9,987 nt of DNA, taken from contig JASBRM010000252.1 in the NCBI GenBank assembly GCA_030149405.1, forward strand, positions 1 through 9,987, written 5' to 3'. Under the pieces are notes generated by a model. The model saw only the letters and a list, made by a program, of their open reading frames with translations, did not search any database and had not been told where the DNA came from. Position numbers and translations under genes: made by a program. Each line of letters starts with the position of its first letter. The stretch's first letter is position 1. Below, in pieces: positions 1 to 4,835 of the stretch. This stretch comes from Neptuniibacter sp. Its GTDB lineage: Bacteria > Pseudomonadota > Gammaproteobacteria > Pseudomonadales > Balneatricaceae.

Positions 1-54
1 ATGAAATTCAAGATCACAAGCCCCACCTAATTGCTTACACGTCATGGTTTTCAT
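1..54 (-). CDS. DUF1059-like small protein, 5' end only (cassette 8)
   Basis: Only the first 18 codons are in the window; the gene runs off position 1. The peptide begins MKTMTCKQLGGACDLEFH. From memory of the family, this closely resembles the N-terminus of DUF1059 proteins, short bacterial proteins of unknown function with conserved cysteines near the start. The ATG at 52-54 is preceded on the minus strand by AGGGA at a spacing of six bases, a good ribosome binding site; a second in-frame ATG lies three codons later. Unlike the other cassettes, this one has a leader of about 160 bases between its border (near 218) and the start codon, and that leader holds a possible promoter. The family call rests on 18 residues only. 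Confidence 0.7.
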   Translation of the reverse strand, partial: MKTMTCKQLGGACDLEFH

Positions 55-92
55 ATGTAGTCCCTGTCATTTGAATGGAATTGACTCAGTTC

Positions 93-98
93 ATTATA
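93..98 (-). promoter_or_regulatory. Possible cassette-internal promoter (-10 box)
   Basis: The minus strand reads TATAAT here, a perfect -10 hexamer, 38 bases upstream of the DUF1059-like start codon. No good -35 hexamer is visible at 16-18 bases upstream, so this is only a candidate. It would let cassette 8 be expressed independently of the integron promoter, which is some 4.5 kb away. Confidence 0.3.
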
Positions 99-212
99 GT
101 GGTATCGGAATAGAACAGATTGAAGCAGAGGACTGGTAACATTCCATAGCTTTTAACTCACTGTAATTGCTTGGCACAGTGGCGTTTACGAGGCACAGCA
201 TGCCCTTTTTAT

Positions 213-267
213 ATCTAACGCCTAAAGCAGCCGCGCAGTATGCGTCGGATGCCTTTGCTTGTTATCT
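213..267 (-). other. attC site of cassette 7 (55 bp)
   Basis: On the plus strand the boxes are ATCTAAC (213-219) and GTTATCT (261-267). The centre folds as GCA-CCG-GC paired with GC-CGG-TGC around an AGTAT loop, with single unpaired bases. The stop codon of the cassette 7 gene (262-264) lies inside the R'' box. The site matches the attC at 1957-2011 at 51 of 55 positions by hand alignment. Confidence 0.92.
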
Positions 268-789
268 TGTTAAGATCATTTTCTCAAATGCATTAACTGC
301 CAACTGGGTATATTCACCATTTGAAGATTCTAAGTCTTGAGTGTGGAAGGTATAAACCTTTGACTCGTAAATTAAGCAGTACATAACACCGTGAAGTTTT
401 TGACCTTTCAACTGCCCTCTCCAGTTAATTTTTGCCATTGGGTGATCAGAAATTTCTACAAACTCCACATCACTTTTTTCAAATGATTGTCTTTTCCGTT
501 GTACACCGCCAAGAAACTGCAACAGATAATCCTTAGTTCCTTCTTTAAGTTCATCAAGAGTTAGTGATGGAAAGGTCTGCCCTGGATCCCATACTGAAAG
601 CTGTAAAAGAGTACTGAATCCATTTTGATGGGGGTAAGCAAAGGCACTACTAATAAAACCTTGCCCCATACTCTGCTCATTAGGACCTTCAAAACCATCG
701 GGTATCTTTATTGATACTGCATCAAAATCATAAGCATGGAGTGAAGAGCATATGAACAAAAGAAAAAAACTAAATAATCGAACAGTCAT
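262..789 (-). CDS. Secreted protein of unknown function (cassette 7)
   Basis: The protein is 175 aa if started at ATG 789. The N-terminus MTVRLFSFFLLFICSSLHA is a clear Sec signal peptide with likely cleavage after SLHA (residue 19), so the mature protein of about 156 aa should be periplasmic or exported. No recognised catalytic motif is visible; the mature part alternates beta-type stretches such as SDVEFVEISDHPMAKINW and VMYCLIYESKVYTFH and looks like a compact alpha/beta domain. An upstream in-frame ATG at 819 lies inside the neighbouring attC and would add ten residues ahead of the signal peptide, so it is rejected. AAGG lies eight bases before ATG 789. The stop codon overlaps the attC R'' box. 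Function is unknown; an envelope role is likely from export alone. Confidence 0.8.
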   Translation of the reverse strand: MTVRLFSFFLLFICSSLHAYDFDAVSIKIPDGFEGPNEQSMGQGFISSAFAYPHQNGFSTLLQLSVWDPGQTFPSLTLDELKEGTKDYLLQFLGGVQRKRQSFEKSDVEFVEISDHPMAKINWRGQLKGQKLHGVMYCLIYESKVYTFHTQDLESSNGEYTQLAVNAFEKMILTR

Positions 790-804
790 GATGTAAACCT
801 TAAT

Positions 805-879
805 AGATAACGCCGCCATAAAGGGCGGAGCGCATGCGACGTCCAGCCCGTAGGGCGATTTTTGATGGCCTTGTTATAA
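805..879 (-). other. attC site of cassette 6 (75 bp)
   Basis: The plus-strand boxes are AGATAAC (805-811) and GTTATAA (873-879), sharing five complementary bases. The inner arms GCCAT near 815-819 and ATGGC near 865-869 pair, and a central GCCC-GTA-GGGC hairpin is visible near 847-856. The stop codon of the upstream gene (874-876) lies within the R'' box. Confidence 0.93.
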
Positions 880-1530
880 GCCATCAACTAACGCTTCCCA
901 TTTCGTAACTCGATCACGAATTTTGCTCATTGCTTCCTCTGCCAGCTCAGTAATTTTTTCTTGGTTCTTTTCTGCTTTTTCCCAGTAATCCATATACCTA
1001 TTTTCATCTTCAGGGTCTCTGTATTGGTATTCAATAGACTCAGACCTACTTTCCTTTTCTATGGCTCGTATGGAAAGATAGATCTCTTCAGGGTAGAACG
1101 GCCTTTTCTTTTCTCGTACTACATAAAGGGCTCTTAGAGCCTCGTAATACCTAGTAAGCCTTTCTCTTTTTATATCATCATCAGATTTGTCTGGATCTCT
1201 GTAATCCATCGCTGGTCGCAAACTAAGACTTGCGTCCCGAACATCCACTAAGAGAGATGAAAGGTCTGACAAGACCTCATACTCTTTCTCATACCTAAAG
1301 CCATGATTGTTAATTTGAGAGGATAGTTCTGCACGTGTAGATTCTAACAATTTCGCGTGATTTAGCTTTACGCTCTCAATGCTATTTGTAATTTCACCAA
1401 TATCCTCTTTCGTCGCTAGGTTCTTTCCTTTTTCGGATGAATAAGAAAATAGATATTTCTTGAATAGGAAGATGCAACCTATCGCCAATAGAATAAGGAT
1501 CTCTAGAACTATAATTATTGTTTGTTCCAA
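874..1530 (-). CDS. Membrane-anchored coiled-coil protein, EKGKNLATKEDI family (cassette 6)
   Basis: This 218-aa protein has one N-terminal membrane segment (about residues 4-23) followed by a positive K-K and a long, charged, helical cytoplasmic part. Residues 33-44 read EKGKNLATKEDI, followed by EITNSIESVK. From memory this combination recurs in many unannotated small bacterial membrane proteins; no biochemical role is known to me. The remainder is rich in Glu, Lys and Arg, with probable coiled coil around residues 45-75 and 185-215. The start is TTG at 1530, with AAGGA ten bases upstream on the minus strand; no in-frame ATG upstream fits before the cassette border at about 1555. The stop codon is embedded in the attC R'' box, showing that the gene fills its cassette exactly. 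Confidence 0.85.
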   Translation of the reverse strand: MEQTIIIVLEILILLAIGCIFLFKKYLFSYSSEKGKNLATKEDIGEITNSIESVKLNHAKLLESTRAELSSQINNHGFRYEKEYEVLSDLSSLLVDVRDASLSLRPAMDYRDPDKSDDDIKRERLTRYYEALRALYVVREKKRPFYPEEIYLSIRAIEKESRSESIEYQYRDPEDENRYMDYWEKAEKNQEKITELAEEAMSKIRDRVTKWEALVDGL

Positions 1531-1549
1531 CGTTCAGGTTTCCTTTGGC

Positions 1550-1607
1550 TTATAACGCTCAGCTAAGTGGCGCGCAAAGCGCGTCATATTTGAGCTTCTT
1601 GTTAAAT
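1550..1607 (-). other. attC site of cassette 5 (58 bp)
   Basis: The plus-strand boxes are TTATAAC (1550-1556) and GTTAAAT (1601-1607). The L arms are GCTCA (1557-1561) and TGAGC (1591-1595), and the tip folds as CGCGC-AAA-GCGCG (1571-1583). This is one of the clearest attC hairpins in the window. Confidence 0.94.
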
Positions 1608-1611
1608 GTTT

Positions 1612-1941
1612 TTACCATGATGACCAATGATATTTATGCAGAAGCTTATTTTTGGAGCTAAAACAAAATGCATATTTACTTGGTAGATTAAATACATTTT
1701 CGTACCACGCTTCTTTTACACACCCAGCTATCAGTTGGCTTTCAGATTTTCTAAAGGGTTCTTCGGCTAATACTGTCCCATCCGTTAAATAAGAGGGTTC
1801 ACCTGCAATTGCTACTAATTCAGAATAACTTGAACCCAGAGCTAATGACTTCATTGCTTGAGAAGGCCCGTTAGAATTGAACGATAGAAATATAACCAAA
1901 CCAACTACTAATGCGGAACTGAGTAATATCATTCTGAGCAT
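1612..1941 (-). CDS. Small membrane-anchored protein, BamE/SmpA-like motif (cassette 5)
   Basis: This 109-aa protein has an N-terminal hydrophobic segment (residues 4-21), either an uncleaved anchor or a signal peptide. Residues 33-50 read LALGSSYSELVAIAGEPS, which resembles the G-x-S-x2-E-V-x3-G-x-P helix of the BamE/SmpA fold. The rest is short, with two cysteines (C74, C93) that could form a periplasmic disulphide, and an aromatic C-terminus ending HWSSW. The fold suggestion is weak and based on a single motif. A GTG at 1947 is in frame, but GAGG abuts it directly, whereas the same GAGG sits six bases before ATG 1941, so the latter start is preferred. The stop codon is five bases from the attC. 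Confidence 0.75.
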   Translation of the reverse strand: MLRMILLSSALVVGLVIFLSFNSNGPSQAMKSLALGSSYSELVAIAGEPSYLTDGTVLAEEPFRKSESQLIAGCVKEAWYENVFNLPSKYAFCFSSKNKLLHKYHWSSW

Positions 1942-1956
1942 ACTCACCCTCGTGAC

Positions 1957-2011
1957 ATTTAACGCCTAATGCAGCCGCGCAGTATGCGTCGGATGCCTTT
2001 TCTTGTTAGCT
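1957..2011 (-). other. attC site of cassette 4 (55 bp)
   Basis: The plus-strand boxes are ATTTAAC (1957-1963) and GTTAGCT (2005-2011). The central fold and sequence nearly duplicate the attC at 213-267, with four substitutions in 55 positions, even though the two genes they follow are unrelated. Confidence 0.92.
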
Positions 2012-2015
2012 GTAT

Positions 2016-2666
2016 TTACCACTGAACTTGAACTCCTTTGATCTCACTATCTGTATAAGCGAGTACTAGGGCACGACCAGACTCACCGGAAATCGATATG
2101 CTGGAAATATGGTAGCTATACCCTGTTCCGAGTTTATTTTGGGCAAGCAGTTTAGCTTTTTCAGCGGACTCTCCATTAAGCATTGCGACAAAAACACCAC
2201 CAAGGATTACAACTAAGGCAAAGGAAGCGATGACAGCAGTCTTAGGCTTGCCAGTCTTATAACCTGCCTCTCCAATTTTTTTAAGTGCAGCTGTACTGGA
2301 TAATTGTTGGTATAGCCAAAAGAGTAAAACTATAAAAAAAGCACCAAATGAGACGGTTGCAACGGTGTCGAGAGTGTTGATTTTGAGTTTTGTAGCAATA
2401 AGCCCAAGAGGAGTTGTCAGGGGTGTTATCAAGAACACACCGATAAAGGAAAAGGCCATAAATATACTAAACCAGCGAATAACACGGGCTGTTTTAACTC
2501 CGCCTCTAAGCAGGAATGCACCAGCTATTACTGCAAATATGTTGAAGCTAGACGAGTAGTTCATGCCGTTGGTAATGCAGTAAGCCATAACACCAATATC
2601 GATCACACCGATGATCAGAAGGACTAAGCCTGCTTTCTTAAATGGATTTGACGAGGTTTCTTCCAT
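2016..2666 (-). CDS. Multi-pass membrane protein of unknown function (cassette 4)
   Basis: This 216-aa protein has about five hydrophobic segments (residues 12-31, 41-55, 63-82, 101-120, 143-162), with short basic loops between them such as KTARVIRW and AALKKIGEAGYKTGKPK. The final 50 or so residues form a small soluble tail with a helix (AEKAKLLAQNKL) and two beta-type stretches (HISSISISGESGRALVLAY and IKGVQVQW). No catalytic or transport motif is recognised. ATG 2666 follows GGAG at a spacing of eight bases, and the gene starts 24 bases from the cassette border. The tail could be a ligand-binding or partner-binding domain, but nothing in the sequence says which side of the membrane it is on with certainty. 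Confidence 0.8.
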   Translation of the reverse strand: MEETSSNPFKKAGLVLLIIGVIDIGVMAYCITNGMNYSSSFNIFAVIAGAFLLRGGVKTARVIRWFSIFMAFSFIGVFLITPLTTPLGLIATKLKINTLDTVATVSFGAFFIVLLFWLYQQLSSTAALKKIGEAGYKTGKPKTAVIASFALVVILGGVFVAMLNGESAEKAKLLAQNKLGTGYSYHISSISISGESGRALVLAYTDSEIKGVQVQW

Positions 2667-2683
2667 GATAATGTCTCCAATAC

Positions 2684-2764
2684 AGCTAACGCTTGTGGCA
2701 CGGGCAGACGCGCAGCGGCTGTCCTAGCCAGCTTTGCTGGCGAATGTGCCCACCCTTGTTAAGA
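2684..2764 (-). other. attC site of cassette 3 (81 bp)
   Basis: The plus-strand boxes are AGCTAAC (2684-2690) and GTTAAGA (2758-2764). Inner arms GTGGCAC (2695-2701) and GTGCCCAC (2746-2753) pair with one bulge, and there is a separate inner hairpin GCCAGC-TTT-GCTGGC near 2727-2741. The stop codon of the cassette 3 gene (2759-2761) is in the R'' box. Confidence 0.93.
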
Positions 2765-3229
2765 GTGCCACTTCTCAACAGCTTCATATGCGGTCCTCTT
2801 CAGTTTTGAAAAGTCTATCTCTTTTAGCTCCACAGCATTAATTAGCTCATGTCTTAAAACCTCTAAAGTGCTGTCCAGAAACCCCGTGAAACTAGCAATG
2901 AACTCTATAATGTCACCTGCCTTTCCGCCGGAAAGAATTGAATCTGAAACTAAATCTCCGACTTCGTGGACAAGCTCATTTCTCACTTTAACAAGATTCT
3001 TTAGGTGATCATTTATTTCATTGTCAAAAATAGCTTTATCTCGAACTAAACCAACCAATTTCCCTAACGTTAGCTTTTTATATTTTTCGATTAATAAGTC
3101 ACACTCTTGAGGGGTATTTGAGAGCCTTGCAGCCAAGATAAGCATCAAAGCTCTTTCTATAGAGTGCACTTTAAGAGCCATACGGCCATATGATATTTCA
3201 AGCATTGCTTGGTTTAATGAAGCATCCAT
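2759..3229 (-). CDS. HEPN-like helical protein with R-N-x3-H motif (cassette 3)
   Basis: The protein is 156 aa from ATG 3229 and appears wholly helical and cytoplasmic. Residues 79-90 read LVKVRNELVHEV, where R83-N84 and H88 form the R-x4-H pattern typical of HEPN RNases and HEPN-type toxin or defence proteins, in which a polar residue after Arg is usual. The helices before it (SIERALMLILAARL) fit the multi-helix HEPN bundle. This is a motif-level inference; non-enzymatic HEPN proteins with the same motif exist. The start is unusual: ATG 3229 is only eight bases inside the cassette with no well-spaced ribosome binding site. The frame stays open upstream through the neighbouring attC to a GTG at 3277, which also lacks a good site; an internal ATG at 3205 is another option. 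The stop overlaps attC. Confidence 0.75.
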   Translation of the reverse strand: MDASLNQAMLEISYGRMALKVHSIERALMLILAARLSNTPQECDLLIEKYKKLTLGKLVGLVRDKAIFDNEINDHLKNLVKVRNELVHEVGDLVSDSILSGGKAGDIIEFIASFTGFLDSTLEVLRHELINAVELKEIDFSKLKRTAYEAVEKWHS

Positions 3230-3231
3230 AC

Positions 3232-3309
3232 TCTTAACGCCGCCAACAGCGGCCGAGCGTAGCGAGGTCCAGCGCACGCAGTGCGAGATGCTGCTTGGCC
3301 TTGTTAGAA
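3232..3309 (-). other. attC site of cassette 2 (78 bp)
   Basis: The plus-strand boxes are TCTTAAC (3232-3238) and GTTAGAA (3303-3309). Arms GCCAACAGC (3242-3250) and GCTGCTTGGC (3290-3299) pair with a bulge, and the tip forms a CGCAC-GCA-GTGCG hairpin (3274-3286). Confidence 0.93.
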
Positions 3310-3324
3310 CTAAACCGCACTGAA

Positions 3325-4020
3325 TTATATAGCTACCAACTCCGCGATTTTTTCAGCAATCTCAGCCATTGAATCTTCAGATGTGTCTAAACCGGATCTT
3401 GATGCAAGCAAAGGGCTTACATTACGTAGAGCTTCATATGTCGTATTGTGCACGATAGGAACGAGTCGGTTACCCGCCAGTAAAGCAGATAGCTCTTTAT
3501 CAGCAACACTTTCTTTTGGCAGACGCTCCAGCATTGCGGGAGTTACCAAAACAAGCCCCACTTTGGAATTTGCTAAGCCCTTGTCGATGGCTCGCATCAT
3601 TGGTACACCAAGGCCAAGATCTTTTTCACTAAACCAAACTTTTACACCAGCAGCCTCAAGTAAATCATGCAACTCCTTAGCTGACTCTTTACGATCAGCC
3701 CACGCATGGCATAAAAATGCATCTCGAATATCAGGCTGGGCAGCTGCTTTAACTTCAACTGCCTGCCTTACAGGTGTTAATGATTGAATTTGAGACGAAG
3801 TATACGAAACTGAAGAGCTTGACTTAGACCAGCGAGGCTTTGAGCTTCTGGAGCTGCTACCACCACTGCTGGAGTAGCTACTCGTGCCAGAATACGATGG
3901 ATATGAAGAACTGTAACCGCTATAGCCACCGTACCCGCGACTTTTATAACGACACGCTGGACAATTTGCTGCGGCTGCGGCCGAACTATGCCCTCTCACT
4001 GGTGCAGTACATCTTGCCAT
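3325..4020 (-). CDS. TIR-domain protein with Cys-rich N-terminus and Ser/Tyr-rich linker (cassette 2)
   Basis: The 231-aa protein has three parts. Residues 1-25 carry C4, H11, C20 and C23 (CPAC), a possible small metal site. Residues 28-76 are low-complexity, dominated by Ser, Tyr and Gly. Residues 98-231 form a TIR domain: first strand DAFLCHAWADR, then GVKVWFSEKDLGLG, then LANSKVGLVLVTPAML, and DKELSALLAG, where E176 sits where the catalytic glutamate of NAD-cleaving TIR domains is expected. Bacterial TIR proteins commonly act as NADase effectors in anti-phage systems; that role is inferred here, since no sensor partner is fused to it. ATG 4020 follows AAGGAG at ideal spacing, giving one of the strongest ribosome binding sites in the array. 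The stop lies 15 bases short of the attC. Confidence 0.9.
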   Translation of the reverse strand: MARCTAPVRGHSSAAAAANCPACRYKSRGYGGYSGYSSSYPSYSGTSSYSSSGGSSSRSSKPRWSKSSSSVSYTSSQIQSLTPVRQAVEVKAAAQPDIRDAFLCHAWADRKESAKELHDLLEAAGVKVWFSEKDLGLGVPMMRAIDKGLANSKVGLVLVTPAMLERLPKESVADKELSALLAGNRLVPIVHNTTYEALRNVSPLLASRSGLDTSEDSMAEIAEKIAELVAI

Positions 4021-4046
4021 GATGTTGTCTCCTTACTTTAATTTAG

Positions 4047-4127
4047 TTCTAACGCACGCCTAAACGGCGAGCAACTTGTTGCGAGTCCAGCGCACGAAGT
4101 GCGCGATGTTTGAGGCGCTTGTTAGGC
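4047..4127 (-). other. attC site of cassette 1 (81 bp)
   Basis: The plus-strand boxes are TTCTAAC (4047-4053) and GTTAGGC (4121-4127). Arms GCCTAAAC (4058-4065) and GTTTGAGGC (4108-4116) pair with one extrahelical G, the hallmark of attC. Two inner hairpins are visible: GCAAC-TT-GTTGC (4071-4082) and GCGCAC-GAA-GTGCGC (4090-4104). Confidence 0.95.
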
Positions 4128-4591
4128 ATTCTTGTCTGAAAGTTCCAGTTCCATTGGAATGTATGTAATTCCATTTTCTGTAACTTTCTCTCCTGTTACT
4201 TTGAATCCCATTTTTTGGTAGATGGGCAGAGCATAAGGCGATGAGTGAACTATTAGTTGTCCAAGAGTAGGATCTTCTGTTCGTATCTTTGTTATTGCCT
4301 GTTGTAATAATTTTGCAGCAATCCCTTTGCGCTTAACAGTGACGAACAACATTGCAATAATATTGGGCGGAAAGAACTCAAGAACTCCCACCAACTCATC
4401 GCCGCGCTGAGCAAGCAAAACGAGGCCTCCCGACTGTACCCGCTCATTCATTGCGCTTGCGTTGGCAAAACGAAAGAATTCATCTATACCGTCTTGACCA
4501 TAATCTGGAGCACAAACACACGCTTTACTAAATCACAGACAGCCTGCTCCTCACCAAGATTTATTTCCCGATAAGATATTACATCTGCCAT
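4122..4591 (-). pseudogene. GNAT acetyltransferase broken by a frameshift (cassette 1)
   Basis: The intact start is ATG 4591 (MADVISYREINLGEEQAVCD), with a strong AGGAG six bases upstream and a cassette border 24 bases away. This frame stops after 35 codons at 4484-4486. The rest of the protein continues in another frame (APDYGQDGIDEFFRFANA, then NERVQSGG to the stop at 4122). The shift lies near 4510-4519, where family members as I remember them read about VF-NEF-VAPDY; a deletion there (one base, or a slightly larger non-multiple of three) explains it. The distal part has the acetyl-CoA-binding pattern FVTVKRKGIAAKLL and a C-terminal YQKMGF. A truncated 109-aa product from ATG 4451 lacks the first strand and helix and is probably inactive. 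A sequencing error is the main alternative. Confidence 0.85.
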
Positions 4592-4609
4592 TTGGTGCTC
4601 CTGATTGGT

Positions 4610-4680
4610 GCCTAACAGTTAAATATATGTCAGTTTGACGCAATTAATTACGACAAATTGACATATATCTCAGTGGGGAA
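4610..4680 (-). other. attI, primary cassette insertion site
   Basis: The seven-base box GCCTAAC (4610-4616; GTTAGGC on the minus strand) marks the junction between the first cassette and the integron platform. It lies about 220 bases upstream of intI, where attI sites normally are. No attC-type partner box is present to its right, which separates it from the attC sites. Sequence to the right holds the palindrome described separately. The right-hand limit of attI is not visible and is given approximately. Confidence 0.85.
4623..4668. repeat. 46-bp near-perfect palindrome in attI
   Basis: The 23-base halves pair at 20 of 23 positions around a central AATTAATT (4642-4649). The mismatches are 4641/4650 (C-A), 4638/4653 (A-A) and 4633/4658 (G-T). 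The outer arms are ATATATGTCAGTTTG (4623-4637) and CAAATTGACATATAT (4654-4668). It begins seven bases from the crossover point. It could serve IntI binding, a regulator operator or a cruciform; none is shown. Confidence 0.9.
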
Positions 4681-4778
4681 TAATTAAGAAGGTTTTGTAG
4701 GTATTTGAAATTCATAAGCTTTCCTTGCTTTTTAGGCTTCTCCGGCTTGGAGAAAATTACACTTTTGTCCCTATATCC

Positions 4779-4807
4779 TTGCACAAGCCATTCACGGATG
4801 AAATACT
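4779..4807 (+). promoter_or_regulatory. Predicted intI promoter
   Basis: TTGCAC (4779-4784) and AATACT (4802-4807) are separated by 17 bases and match the sigma-70 hexamers at three and four of six positions. The -10 element overlaps the LexA box, and the start codon lies 29 bases further on, so transcript start and repression geometry fit together. Confidence 0.6.
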
Positions 4808-4823
4808 GGATAAAAAAACAGCA
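4804..4823 (+). promoter_or_regulatory. LexA (SOS) box upstream of intI
   Basis: TACTG at 4804-4808, ten bases, then CAGCA at 4819-4823 gives the gammaproteobacterial LexA core CTG-N10-CAG with an A/T-rich spacer. LexA control of integron integrases is established in Vibrio cholerae and class 1 integrons. Position over the -10 element and just before the ribosome binding site supports repression of intI in undamaged cells. Confidence 0.82.
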
Positions 4824-4835
4824 TAAGGATGTGCT

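Noticed and set aside
94..201. 35-aa minus-strand reading frame in the leader of cassette 8
   Set aside because: AGGG is only one base from the ATG, the frame ends within the possible -10 box, and the peptide resembles nothing I know. It may be a chance frame.
787..819. Longer start for the cassette 7 gene at ATG 819
   Set aside because: It lies inside the attC of the preceding cassette and would bury the signal peptide behind ten extra residues.
3383..3787. 134-aa plus-strand reading frame opposite the TIR gene
   Set aside because: It is antisense to a gene with a recognised domain and a strong ribosome binding site; no independent support.
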